A stretch of DNA of 64,000 bases from Novosphingobium sp. JCM 18896 (GTDB lineage: Bacteria > Pseudomonadota > Alphaproteobacteria > Sphingomonadales > Sphingomonadaceae): assembly GCF_025938095.1 (NCBI RefSeq), contig NZ_JAPCZF010000003.1, forward strand, positions 496,001 to 560,000. Reading direction: 5' to 3'. Below the pieces are notes generated by a model. It worked only from the letters and a program-made list of their open reading frames with translations, was not told the DNA's origin and ran no database searches. Positions 41,288-52,433 of this stretch are shown in pieces. Positions within the stretch are counted from its first letter, which is position 1, and each line of letters starts with the position of its first letter. Position numbers and translations under genes: made by a program.

Positions 41288-41449
41288 TCAGAGATCGGGG
41301 AAAAGTCTGGTCTTGTGCGGCTCGCTCGACTCCAGGCCCATCGCCTTGCGCATCTTGCGATGCAGGTCGAACAGCAGGGAGCCGGTGACGAAATCGCCAT
41401 CGCGGCCGAACGTGCGGCGGCGATAGGGTGCAAGCTTGCCTAGGGACAT
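41288..41449 (-). CDS. 53-residue basic protein of unknown function
   Basis: The frame codes for MSLGKLAPYRRRTFGRDG followed by GSLLFDLHRKMRKAMGLE and a short tail. AGGAG seven bases from the ATG and a terminator just downstream support a real gene. The product is basic with no membrane span or cysteines. The family is not recognised. Confidence 0.65.
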   Translation of the reverse strand: MSLGKLAPYRRRTFGRDGDFVTGSLLFDLHRKMRKAMGLESSEPHKTRLFPDL

Positions 41450-41476
41450 CGTCTCACTCCTGGTTCGTCGCTGCGA

Positions 41477-41527
41477 CCCCTTCTCGGCGCGGGCGGGGGG
41501 TGGGGTGGGGATGCGCCGGAGAAGGGG
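41477..41527. other. Hairpin with a G-quadruplex motif in its loop
   Basis: A 14-pair stem with one bulged base (41477-41490 with 41513-41527) encloses 41491-41510, which has four G-runs (GGG, GGGGGG, GGGG, GGGG) separated by single bases. The G-rich strand is the plus strand, the template strand for the minus-strand genes on both sides. Confidence 0.6.
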
Positions 41528-41626
41528 CCGTCGCTTGTGTAACGTCGGGCCGCGGCAAGGGTTCCGCGGAACCGCACGCCGGGCCTCGGTCAGTCTCAGG
41601 AGGTGAACGCCGCGCCGATGATAGGA

Positions 41627-42451
41627 TCAGTTGGCGATCTTGATCCGAATGGAATCGAATAGTCTGTCCGCAGCAGGTTTCCCTGTCGCGGTCGCCGGAA
41701 GATTTGCCTTTTCGCTCAGATTGTCATCGGGCTGCGTCGCGCCGCTATCCGTTGCTTGCTCCGCGGTCTTGGTGGAGGTCGGGATCGCTTGAACCTGTCC
41801 CGCGTCGATTGCCTTGTTCACCAGTTCGAGGATCGAGCCTGGGGAGCAGATCATTTGATTTTCTCTCAGGTAGAGCACCGCCGTGGTATAGGCGAGATCG
41901 TCCTGGGTGAGTTCCATCGCCTTCCCGGCGTGCTCGACCTGTGCGGCGAGCACGAGCCTGCGGACGCTGTCCACGTTCTTGGCGCCGAACAGGTAGCGCT
42001 GCTCGTAGATTTCGAAGCCGGCATTGGCCGCTGTGGTGAATAAGGCCAGCGCGGTGAGACCATCGCTGTCGACCTTCTCGCCGTTGTTCGCGAGCAGTAC
42101 GATGCCGCCGGCCAGGGCCGTAATCGGCGCGAAGGCGTCGCGCCAGACATTGAGCTGGCGCTGCCGGTCGGCCTTGGCCTCGATATAGGCGCCGCAGGCC
42201 ACGTTGATGAGTTCGAAGCCAGTCCGCATGAAACGGCGCTGGATTTCGGTCGAGGGAGGTCGATCGATGTCGCGGGGGTAGGCGGCTTCCGCTGCCAATT
42301 TGAACTGGCTATAAATGCCCGGCGCGGCTGGTGCTCGCGTGATCAGTGGGTCGCCTGCTCGCGACACCACTTGCGGCCGTCCCTGTCCCGCGCATCCCGC
42401 TAGCAAAGCTGCCGCGACTGTCAGCGAAATCAAACTCGAGCTTCGTTGCAT
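41627..42451 (-). CDS. Predicted lipoprotein of unknown function
   Basis: The 274-residue product has a lipoprotein signal ([22 protein letters not shown]; lipobox LAGC, shown in part). The mature part is mostly helical with a hydrophobic stretch ([17 protein letters not shown]), a [16 protein letters not shown] helix and a polar C-terminal tail. ATG 42451 has AAGGGGG at good spacing. It is divergent from uvrA. The family is not recognised. Confidence 0.75.
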   Translation of the reverse strand: MQRSSSLISLTVAAALLAGCAGQGRPQVVSRAGDPLITRAPAAPGIYSQFKLAAEAAYPRDIDRPPSTEIQRRFMRTGFELINVACGAYIEAKADRQRQLNVWRDAFAPITALAGGIVLLANNGEKVDSDGLTALALFTTAANAGFEIYEQRYLFGAKNVDSVRRLVLAAQVEHAGKAMELTQDDLAYTTAVLYLRENQMICSPGSILELVNKAIDAGQVQAIPTSTKTAEQATDSGATQPDDNLSEKANLPATATGKPAADRLFDSIRIKIAN

Positions 42452-42704
42452 GTCTGCCCCCTTGGTTGCCCACGGCGAAGACAAAGTGAAATCGCCGGCA
42501 AGAAAAAGCCGGTTTGGATCGAAAACCGATCGAATGGCCGGATTGCCGTGGCTAGTCGGTGCATTTCGGATGTTTCGTGCGTCGCTTCCGCCCGACGACC
42601 GCCTTGCTCGTTCGGGACAAGCCTGGCCCATTGCATCCCATCAGGCGCGATCCCACATCCGCTCCAAGGGCCGGGGCGGCAGTCGCGCACCACTTGCCTC
42701 GATC

Positions 42705-42719
42705 GAACAAATCTGGAAC
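42705..42719. promoter_or_regulatory. LexA box of uvrA (GAAC-N7-GAAC)
   Basis: The direct repeat GAAC-N7-GAAC is the reverse complement of GTTC-N7-GTTC, the known alphaproteobacterial LexA operator. It ends 11 bases before the uvrA ATG, where it would block the promoter or start region. Confidence 0.82.
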
Positions 42720-42730
42720 AAACCGCTCCC

Positions 42731-45655
<2,925 letters not shown>

Positions 45656-45662
45656 AGGCAAG

Positions 45663-45796
45663 ATCCTCCCCGGCACGGGGAGGGGGACCAGCCGCAGGCT
45701 GGTGGAGGGGGCTCGCCTCCAACCGCCGGGTTTGCCGACAGCCCCCTCCACCACGCCGCTTCGCGTCGCGGTCCCCCTCCCCGTGCCGGGGAGGAT
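45663..45796. repeat. Palindromic intergenic repeat, family A, copy 2
   Basis: 134 bases with the same ends as copy 1. The left arm contains the smaller perfect hairpin ACCAGCC-GCA-GGCTGGT. It starts eight bases after the uvrA stop. Confidence 0.87.
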
Positions 45797-45903
45797 AGTC
45801 CTCACTATCCCTCTTGCCTCGCCCACACCGATTGCGCATCCTCGCGGCCGATAACGACGAGCGGATAACCGCAGGCGTTCGCCACCGCAGGGAGAGCATC
45901 GCC

Positions 45904-47298
45904 GTGACCACAAGCCCCATCACCCGCCGTTCCGTGCTCGCCGCACTCGGCGCCACCAGTGCCGCCGGCCTCGCGCCCAATCTCGCCCGTGCCGCCCAGG
46001 CCACGCGCCCCTGGCTCGCCACGCCGGCGCAGCTCCAGGCCGAAGCGATCCTGCGCCAACTGCTGCAGGACCCCGCGCTCAAGGCGCTGCAGGCGACGAT
46101 CCGCGCCAAGCTCGCCGCGAGCCCACGCGCCCAGGCGCTGCCCGACGCCGCGCGGCTGGTCGACTACGCGCTCGCGCAATGGACCAACTCGCTGATCTTC
46201 GGCGAGCTCGACAAGGACCTCGCGCGCCCGGCTTTCCTCTGGGGCACCGACGACACACCGCGCGAATGGAACGGCTACAAGCTCGGCGGCGTCGGCACCT
46301 CGGGCGATAATCCCGATGCGATATATCGCACTGCGGCGATCGAGGGTGGCGGCCGCTACGAAATCCTTGGCCAGTACCATCCCGACAGCCGCCCGCTGCA
46401 GGTGCTGATCGAGATCCACACCTCGGACAAGGCGCGGCCCAGCACGATGATGACGCCGACCGCGCGCGGCGGCACCAAGGCACCCGATCCGCAGGCGCAG
46501 TCGCAGATCAACCAGGATGCCTTCGTCGTCGATGCCCAGGGCCGCTTCCGCATCACCCTGGCGAGCGACGCCGGCGCCGGCTGGGCGAGCCCCAACCATC
46601 TGGTCATCCCGGCGTCGGGGCCGGTGGCGATCGGCGTGCGCGACATCCTGTCCGACTGGAAGCAGCGCGCCGCGGGGCTGACCGTGCGGCGGCTCGATCC
46701 GGTGCCCGAGGCCCCCGCCTTCGGCCTCGGCCAGGTCCGCGAACTCGCGCTGCGCGATCTCGATGGCTATGTCGATTTCTGGTCGAAATTCCCCGACATC
46801 TGGTTCGGCGGGCTCGGCCCGAACAAGCACTCGGCGCCGCAGCAGCGCCCGGGCGGCTGGGGCTTCGTCGCCGGGCTCAACTTCCACCTCGCCCCCGACG
46901 AGGCGATGCTGGTCACCACCACGACGGGCGGCGCCAGGTACACGGGCTTCCAGCTCAACGACCCCTGGATGATCGCGCCCGATGCGCGCCTGCATCAGGT
47001 CAGCCTCAACGGCAGCCAGGTGACACCCAAAGCCGACGGCAGCGTCACCTATGTGATCGCGCCGAAGGACCCGGGCGCGGCCAACTGGCTCGATACGGCA
47101 GGGCTGCTCGACGGCATCGGCATCCTGCGCTGGCAGGCCATCCCGGCCGACCTCAAGGGCGACGGCCTGATCCGCGAGGTCAAGGTGATCAAGGCTGGCG
47201 AGGTCGCCGCGATTGCCGGCCTGCCCAGGCTCACCCCCGCACAGCGCCGCCGGCAATTGGCGGCACGCAAGCCCGATTACGAGACGCGCGTGCGCTAA
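45904..47298 (+). CDS. Tat-exported DUF1214-like protein
   Basis: I chose GTG 45904, which has a GGGAGA site and gives a twin-arginine signal (SPITRRSVLAALGATSAAG). The 464-residue product has an N-terminal helical part and a C-terminal domain resembling DUF1214/DUF1254 proteins (WSKFPDIWFGG, FVAGLNFHLAPDEAML, TGFQLNDPWM). No enzymatic role can be assigned. It lies between two copies of repeat family A. Confidence 0.78.
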   Translation: MTTSPITRRSVLAALGATSAAGLAPNLARAAQATRPWLATPAQLQAEAILRQLLQDPALKALQATIRAKLAASPRAQALPDAARLVDYALAQWTNSLIFGELDKDLARPAFLWGTDDTPREWNGYKLGGVGTSGDNPDAIYRTAAIEGGGRYEILGQYHPDSRPLQVLIEIHTSDKARPSTMMTPTARGGTKAPDPQAQSQINQDAFVVDAQGRFRITLASDAGAGWASPNHLVIPASGPVAIGVRDILSDWKQRAAGLTVRRLDPVPEAPAFGLGQVRELALRDLDGYVDFWSKFPDIWFGGLGPNKHSAPQQRPGGWGFVAGLNFHLAPDEAMLVTTTTGGARYTGFQLNDPWMIAPDARLHQVSLNGSQVTPKADGSVTYVIAPKDPGAANWLDTAGLLDGIGILRWQAIPADLKGDGLIREVKVIKAGEVAAIAGLPRLTPAQRRRQLAARKPDYETRVR

Positions 47299-47321
47299 GC
47301 GCGGGACGGAGCGGAAGAGAA

Positions 47322-47470
47322 ATCCTCCCCGGTACGGGGAGGGGGACCAGCCGCAGGCTGGTGGAGGGGGCTCTCGATCGAGCGCGTCCTCGCCAACCTT
47401 GCCTTTGGCCGATAGCCCCCTCCACCACGCCGCTACGCGTCGCGGTCCCCCTCCCCGTGCCGGGGAGGAT
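47322..47470. repeat. Palindromic intergenic repeat, family A, copy 3
   Basis: 149 bases, with arms nearly identical to those of copy 2 and a different central spacer. It starts 24 bases after the preceding stop codon. Confidence 0.87.
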
Positions 47471-47585
47471 GAACCGTCCAGAACCCCCGGAACCCAATTC
47501 CCACCGCGACGTTAGATCGACAGGCCGGCGCGTTCCCCTGGACCCCACCCCGCAGCGCCGGCCACCTCACGCGCGAAAGACCCCG

Positions 47586-48029
47586 ATGCCCGCACCCTTC
47601 GTCCCGCTCGCCGCTGCCGGCGTGCTGCTCGCCGTTCTGGCGTCGCCTGCCATCGCCGCGAGCGACCCGCCCGTCGCCGCGCCGATCGCCGCGCGGCTCA
47701 GCGGCGGCGAGGAGGTCCCGCCTGCTGACACCGACGGCACGGGCAGCTTCGCGGGACGGTTCAACGATACGCTCGACCAGCTCTGCTACGTCCTCACCGT
47801 CGAGCGCCTGGCCCACCCCACCGCCGCGCATATCCACGCGGGCGCGGCCGGCGAGAACGGCCCGCCGGTGGTGACCCTGCGCGCGCCGACCGCGGGTACG
47901 ACCGGAGCCTGCGCCACCCTGACCGCCGAACTCGCGATCAAGCTGAGCCAGCATCCCGAGCGCTACTATGTGAACGTCCACGACACGGCCCACCCGAACG
48001 GCGCGGTGCGCGGGCAACTGGGGCGATAG
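47586..48029 (+). CDS. Exported CHRD-domain protein
   Basis: The 147-residue product has a signal peptide (cleavage near residue 25, AIAAS) and a CHRD-type domain with ARLSGGEEVPP, a single AAHIHAGAAGENGPPVV segment and YYVNVHDTAHPNGAVRGQL. CHRD domains occur in secreted or cell-surface proteins; the bacterial role is unknown. A paralogue is at 51190-51606. Confidence 0.85.
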   Translation: MPAPFVPLAAAGVLLAVLASPAIAASDPPVAAPIAARLSGGEEVPPADTDGTGSFAGRFNDTLDQLCYVLTVERLAHPTAAHIHAGAAGENGPPVVTLRAPTAGTTGACATLTAELAIKLSQHPERYYVNVHDTAHPNGAVRGQLGR

Positions 48030-48319
48030 CCGGTTAGGGGACAAAAAATACCCCGCGACGGGCGGGGGAAGTCAGGGGTCCCTCTTGAGATTTGTTGGCC
48101 GGTGTTCCCGCACCGGCGCGCCGATTTTAGCCAGTTGTGGTCATTTGCGCACATTGAAAAATGCCAATGTGGTGGATGACGGCGCGGAGTGCTTCGGGAT
48201 AGCCGTGATCCCTAGCGCCTATCGGTCTTGACCGGCGGAGCGGCAAATTTGGTCGCGGGGTTCCGAGAAATGACTGGATGCGAGCTTTCCAAGCTAAACC
48301 GGTTCGATATCATGGTTCC
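48030..48319. other. Non-coding stretch with three hairpins
   Basis: Perfect inverted repeats lie at 48051-48056 with 48062-48067, 48098-48104 with 48111-48117, and 48150-48156 with 48165-48171. The first may end the CHRD transcript. From about 48090 the base composition is visibly more A/T-rich. I see no gene here. Confidence 0.5.
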
Positions 48320-48478
48320 ATGGGTTGGATTGTCGAAGCCATCGTGAACCTGATCTGGGATGAGTGGATTTATCGAACCTATCAGCGGCATGGCATGGCC
48401 TTGGCTATTGTTGCAGCGATTGCACCAATGTTTCTCCTAGCTACTTTGATCGGCTTGGCGATTTTGCTCCTGCTGTAG
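48320..48478 (+). CDS. Small predicted membrane protein
   Basis: The frame from ATG 48320 gives 52 residues: MGWIVEAIVNLIWDEWIY, a short polar loop, then a strongly hydrophobic C-terminus (LAIVAAIAPMFLLATLIG, then leucine-rich). No good ribosome site is visible, and the frame is open 14 codons further upstream, so the start is uncertain. It lies in an A/T-richer patch and may have been acquired. Confidence 0.5.
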   Translation: MGWIVEAIVNLIWDEWIYRTYQRHGMALAIVAAIAPMFLLATLIGLAILLLL

Positions 48479-48665
48479 ACCTGAACGCACATGAAGTCGT
48501 GGGGTGCGGACTTGCAGGTTTTGGAGAGATGACTGGCGATAGCTGACGCTACGGTGAGAAAGCTATTTGGCAGAGACCGCCCGAATAGCGGACATCCCGC
48601 ATACGCGCGCTTCGACGGGTGTACAGCGTTTCCTTAAAGGCGCTGCAAGTCTATGTATTCGCGCC

Positions 48666-49517
48666 ATGGACCGGAATGAGATTGTTCAGCGGCGGGAAGC
48701 GTTCCGCAGCCTTGCGCGATGCTACGCTGATTGTGCGACCAGATGGCTAGACGATGCTGATGAGCGCTCCGCGATCTACGCAGCTCTGGACCTGCGCTTT
48801 GCCCTTGAGGCGCTGGCCTATGATCTAGCCTCTGACTATTTGGAAGAACTGGGCGATCCCGCCGCTCTTGAGTGGCAAGCCCCCAAACTTATCGAGCGCC
48901 TGATCGGGATCGATCCCTACGCCGGCAGCACTGTTTACTTAAGTAAGGTGGACCCGGAAACGGGGGAGAAAATCACGGTCGCGTCGGACGTTCGCATGGA
49001 CCTTAAGAAGCTAAAAATCCGCTATCAGAAGTTAAACTCTGCGCTTCATGCGCCGACGATTGCCAAGGTTGAAAGTGGCAAACCGCGTAGCATGGACAAC
49101 CTACGCCACGAGTGCCGGAACATTCTCAAAATCGTTGAAAAGGTTTTGGGCTCTCAGATGATGACGGGCGGTGTGATACATCACCAGATGTTCGTAATGA
49201 ACTGCGCTTGCGGAACCGTTGTCAAGAGGCGAACTGACCCTCTTTTCTTCCATAGAGACGACCCGTCTAAGGGTTCCGCAGCCATTACTGTTCGATGCTG
49301 GAAATGCAAAAACTCAGTGCAGATTTCATTGAGTGGCGATAATTACGAAGTTTCACCGAATGTATTTGGTTTCGATTGCCCCCATGAAGGTTGCGGTAAA
49401 GAAAATTCTATATGGGAAAAGGACTTGGCGGACGGGTTCGAGATGGATTGCGCGCATTGCGGCAGCAGCATCCTCATGTCCGCAGCCCTCCGTCCAGTGG
49501 TAGCCGAAATTCGGTAA
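48666..49517 (+). CDS. Protein with helical N-terminus and two zinc ribbons, unknown function
   Basis: The 283-residue product has a helical N-terminal half (about 1-185) with RFALEALAYDLASDY and RYQKLNSALHAP, weakly like HEPN-type helical domains. The C-terminal half has two zinc-ribbon candidates: CAC...CWKC (about 180-220) and CPHEGC...CAHC (about 240-275). Codon use is less G/C-biased than its neighbours, which suggests transfer. ATG 48666 has no clear ribosome site; the frame is open upstream to a TTG at 48567. A nucleic-acid-binding or defence role is only a guess. Confidence 0.65.
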   Translation: MDRNEIVQRREAFRSLARCYADCATRWLDDADERSAIYAALDLRFALEALAYDLASDYLEELGDPAALEWQAPKLIERLIGIDPYAGSTVYLSKVDPETGEKITVASDVRMDLKKLKIRYQKLNSALHAPTIAKVESGKPRSMDNLRHECRNILKIVEKVLGSQMMTGGVIHHQMFVMNCACGTVVKRRTDPLFFHRDDPSKGSAAITVRCWKCKNSVQISLSGDNYEVSPNVFGFDCPHEGCGKENSIWEKDLADGFEMDCAHCGSSILMSAALRPVVAEIR

Positions 49518-49651
49518 ACGCCCGTGCTAGACCGTATCGAGGCGAGGTGAGAGAGGTCAAACTCGCGGCAACGGACCACCGACGTTGGTTTTTTCGATGA
49601 CAGTTCCGGGCTGCCGACTGCAATGGTCGAGTGGCTGCAATGTCCGCGAAT

Positions 49652-50071
49652 TCAGCCCCCCGGAACCAGTGCCGCCTTGATCGTCCCCACCGCCTCGAAC
49701 ACCCGCCGGGCGAACTTCCACCCGTCACTCGTCCGCACCAGCGTGTCGGCGTAGATCCCGCAATATTCGACGCTCTCGTCACGTCCCTTGAGCTTGCCGA
49801 CCTCGCGGATGCCGGAGCGCGCCGTGGCCGTGTCGCCATTGACCTCGATCAGCGCGGGCGCATTGTGCTGGAGCACCCATTCGAGATCGGCCGAGAGCTG
49901 GGCGAGCGCCGCGCGGATCGCATCGTGGCCCGCGAAGCGCAGGCCGAGGTGCGGGATCTCCCAGACGCCATCTTCGGTGAACAGCGCGAGTACCGGGTCC
50001 CAGTCGCCGCGGCCGGTCAGCAGCGAATAGGCGGTGATCACCCGCTGCACCTGATAGTCGTCTTCGGGCAT
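49652..50071 (-). CDS. SnoaL/NTF2-like protein
   Basis: The product, 139 residues from ATG 50071, has the NTF2-like pattern: an N-terminal helix (QRVITAYSLLTGRGDW), then LFTEDGVWEIP, HDAIRAALAQL and a C-terminal strand with DGWKFARRVFEAVG. Such proteins include steroid isomerase- and dehydratase-like enzymes. The substrate is unknown. An ATG 13 codons upstream is possible. It is divergent from the epoxide-hydrolase-like pair. Confidence 0.8.
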   Translation of the reverse strand: MPEDDYQVQRVITAYSLLTGRGDWDPVLALFTEDGVWEIPHLGLRFAGHDAIRAALAQLSADLEWVLQHNAPALIEVNGDTATARSGIREVGKLKGRDESVEYCGIYADTLVRTSDGWKFARRVFEAVGTIKAALVPGG

Positions 50072-50343
50072 GTCGGGTCTCGCTCTCCGGTCTTGCGTTT
50101 TCCTACTCATGCCAAATCTGCGAGACCAAGGCTCGCGCGAAATCGCCGGGACCTTTCATGCCGCTGCTTGTCGACAAGTCTCTGATCACACGGGCTTTCC
50201 CGGCCATCGGTCGCGACTCTGCGAAAGAATTTCCCATGCGCGACACGCGTGAGCTTCGTGAAGTTCGCGCACCCGCATCGCCCGCTTTACAAGCCCGCGC
50301 CGCCGCCGCATTCTCGCCCGCGAGCCGCGGGGGAGAGCGCGCG

Positions 50344-50766
50344 ATGACCACGCCGTCAGTTCTGGCACCGGCCGAGACCGTCACCCGGTTCCTCGCGATG
50401 TGGGAGGCGCCCGGCGGGCTCGACCAGTCGGTGCGCGACTATTTCACGGCCACGACTGTCTGGGAGAACGTCGGCCTCGCGCGGACCACGGGCGTCGACG
50501 AGGCGATCGCGCTCAACCACCAGCTGATGGACTCGTTCGGTCTGGCGACGATCAAGGTCGACAATCTCGCGGTGGCGACGACGGGCAGCAAGGTGCTGAC
50601 CGAGCGGATCGACCACATGGTCGCGGCCGACGGCAGGGTGCTGTTCTCGGCGCCGGTCATGGGGATCTTCGAGATCGCCGACGGCAAGATCGCCGCCTGG
50701 CGCGACTATTTCGATTCGGCCGGTGCCGCGGCGCTGATGGCCGGTGCGGGGAAGGGCGAGGGCTGA
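50344..50766 (+). CDS. Limonene-1,2-epoxide hydrolase-like protein 1
   Basis: The 140-residue product has the LEH/SnoaL-like fold markers VWENVGLA, the arginine-aspartate pair in LTERIDHM and the acid in AAWRDYFD, which match the Arg-Asp-Asp arrangement of limonene-epoxide hydrolase. ATG 50344 has a GGGGGAG site; the frame is open upstream but without a site. The stop shares one base with the next gene. Confidence 0.82.
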   Translation: MTTPSVLAPAETVTRFLAMWEAPGGLDQSVRDYFTATTVWENVGLARTTGVDEAIALNHQLMDSFGLATIKVDNLAVATTGSKVLTERIDHMVAADGRVLFSAPVMGIFEIADGKIAAWRDYFDSAGAAALMAGAGKGEG

Positions 50767-51149
50767 TGTCCGAACTCGGCGATCTCGTCACGCGGTTCGT
50801 CACGAGCTGGGAACAGCCCGAGAGCTTCCCGGCCATGGTCGACGCCCATTTCACCGACGACACCGTCTGGGACAACCATGGCGTCATCACCACCAAGGGC
50901 AAGGCCGAAGCGATCGCCTTCTTCGAGCAGTTCACCGCGGCGACGGGCATGGCGGCGATGAAGATCGACATGCTCGCGGTCGCCGAGACGGGCAACAAGG
51001 TCCTGACCGAGCGGATCGACTATATCCTGAACGCCGCGGGCGAGACGGTGATGACCGTGCCGGTGATGGGGATCTTCGAGATCGAGCATGGCAAGATCAC
51101 CGCCTGGCGCGACTATTTCGACACGATCAAGGGCGCGCCGCCGGCCTGA
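50766..51149 (+). CDS. Limonene-1,2-epoxide hydrolase-like protein 2
   Basis: The 127-residue product is a paralogue of the preceding gene and keeps VWDNHGV, LTERIDYI and TAWRDYFD. The ATGA-type junction suggests coupled translation, and the two may form a heterodimer or act on different substrates. A substrate cannot be inferred from the neighbours. Confidence 0.82.
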   Translation: MSELGDLVTRFVTSWEQPESFPAMVDAHFTDDTVWDNHGVITTKGKAEAIAFFEQFTAATGMAAMKIDMLAVAETGNKVLTERIDYILNAAGETVMTVPVMGIFEIEHGKITAWRDYFDTIKGAPPA

Positions 51150-51189
51150 TGCGCGGCATGCCAACCACTTTCCACGAGGGAGACACCCG

Positions 51190-51606
51190 ATGAAGACCCG
51201 CCTGCTGTTTGCCCCCCTGCTGATCGCGGCCGCCGCCGCTACCCCGCTCGCCGCCGCCCAGGCCGCGTCGGTCAAGCTGACCTCGACCCTGAGCGGCGCG
51301 GGGGCCGATACCGACGGCACCGGCGCTTTCGCCGCCGAGGTCGACGCCGATGCCGGCGACTTCTGCTACACCCTGACCGTCGCCAAGATCGCCAAGCCGA
51401 CGATGGCTCACGTCCACACGGGTGCGGCCGGGACCAACGGCCCGCCGGTGGTCACGGTCGACGTCACTGGCACGACCGACGAATGCGTGGCGGTCGAGCC
51501 CGACGTGCTCAAGGCGATCGTCGCCAATCCGGCCGGCTACTACGTCAACGTCCACACTGCCGACTTCCCCGCCGGCGCGATCCGCGGACAGCTCGCGACG
51601 AAGTGA
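51190..51606 (+). CDS. Exported CHRD-domain protein 2
   Basis: The 138-residue product has a signal peptide (cleavage near AQA, residue 25) and the same CHRD pattern as the protein at 47586-48029: TDGTGAFAAEV, MAHVHTGAAGTNGPPVV and YYVNVHTADFPAGAIRGQL. GAGGGAGA before the ATG gives a good ribosome site. It is 40 bases from the epoxide-hydrolase-like pair and is probably in the same operon. Confidence 0.85.
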   Translation: MKTRLLFAPLLIAAAAATPLAAAQAASVKLTSTLSGAGADTDGTGAFAAEVDADAGDFCYTLTVAKIAKPTMAHVHTGAAGTNGPPVVTVDVTGTTDECVAVEPDVLKAIVANPAGYYVNVHTADFPAGAIRGQLATK

Positions 51607-51616
51607 GCTTGGGCGG

Positions 51617-51646
51617 GGCCTGCCTCCTCGACACGGGGAGGCAGGC
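51617..51646 (+). terminator. Hairpin after the CHRD gene
   Basis: A perfect 11-pair stem (51617-51627 with 51637-51646, loop nine bases) begins ten bases after the stop codon. No T-run follows, so it may act as a Rho-blocking or 3'-protecting hairpin. Confidence 0.6.
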
Positions 51647-51654
51647 CGCGACAC

Positions 51655-52337
51655 GCCAAACAGAAAGGGGCCGGCATTGCTGCCGGCCCCGCTGTCGCCT
51701 GCTTCCACCGTCCGCACGGCCCTACTTCCCCCTTTCGGGCGATCCCGGACGATCAGGAGGCTGGCCGCGGTGATGCTTGACCGAGCACCACCGAGTGCGT
51801 TTCGCACCCTGACGACATTGCTGCCGCCTGGTAGCTCTGCATCGTGATGCTCGTCGCATCGGGCCCGATCCTGGCACGCGGTCCCGAGGGGCCGCCCGTT
51901 CGGATCGTTTGCGCCTGTCGCCCTGGTCGATCTTTCAGCGCCTTTCGGCGTTCCGGATCGGCAAGGCTCCTACCGGCGGTGCCAATGGGCGATATTGGCC
52001 GGCGATGGGTCCCGTCAGGCGGTGGTCGGGTGCCGAGACACCGTTCCTCCGCCTGGCGGTTCCAACCCGATCGCTGCGTTCCGTCAGCTCGGCTTCTCCC
52101 GCAGGATTGCTCCTGCCGGCGATGCTTCCCTGCCGTGCCGTTCGGTCGGTTCCCGACCCTGCCGAAGCAGGGCTTGCGAACCTCCCTTTCGGGCCGCGGC
52201 GATCCGGCCACCCGTCGCGCGCCTCTCGCGGCATCTGCGGTTCGCCAGGCCCTTCGAGAGAAAGAACGAGGCGTGTTTTCCGACGCTGCTGCGGGCATCG
52301 CTGCCGTCTCTTCCGGTTCAGAAATTCCTATCTCTTT
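51655..52337 (-). ncRNA. Candidate long structured RNA on the minus strand
   Basis: No reading frame here looks like a real protein on either strand. On the minus strand the hairpin loops are stable tetraloops: CCCTGC-TTCG-GCAGGG (52157-52172), GCAGGA-GCAA-TCCTGC (52101-52116) and CGCC-GAAA-GGCG (51939-51950), the last inside a longer CGATC/GATCG helix. On the plus strand these loops would not be special. A perfect nine-pair stem (51667-51675 with 51682-51690) followed by TTTCTGTTT would end such an RNA. A possible promoter is TCGAAA-N17-AATAAA (52367-52372 and 52344-52349). The 5' end is uncertain. Confidence 0.4.
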
Positions 52338-52433
52338 CAGGGGTTTATTCCTGAGAGTGATGGGCTTTTCGACCCTTCCGATGACTTGAGGCTGCGCTTC
52401 ATGCCTGAGTCGTGCAAGGCATTTTTGTGACAC

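Noticed and set aside
41176..41433. An 85-codon minus-strand frame
   Set aside because: It overlaps the better-supported 53-residue gene in another frame and runs through its terminator. It has no ribosome site.
42446..42730. In-frame upstream extension of uvrA (95 codons)
   Set aside because: It has no similarity to UvrA, overlaps the LexA box and runs antisense into the lipoprotein gene's start region; ATG 42731 gives the family N-terminus.
48030..49650. The A/T-richer patch as an integrated mobile element with att sites
   Set aside because: I found no tRNA, integrase or matching direct repeats at its edges, so only atypical composition is claimed.
51655..52337. The hairpin-rich region as RNase P RNA or tmRNA
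   Set aside because: The conserved cores of RNase P RNA (such as GAGGAAAGTCC) and the tRNA-like end of tmRNA are not present on either strand.
51753..52433. A 226-codon minus-strand frame and overlapping plus-strand frames (for example 51844-52389)
   Set aside because: Translations are arginine/proline/glycine-rich with no hydrophobic core, no ribosome site and frequent overlap of frames. The region is better explained by RNA-like structure.
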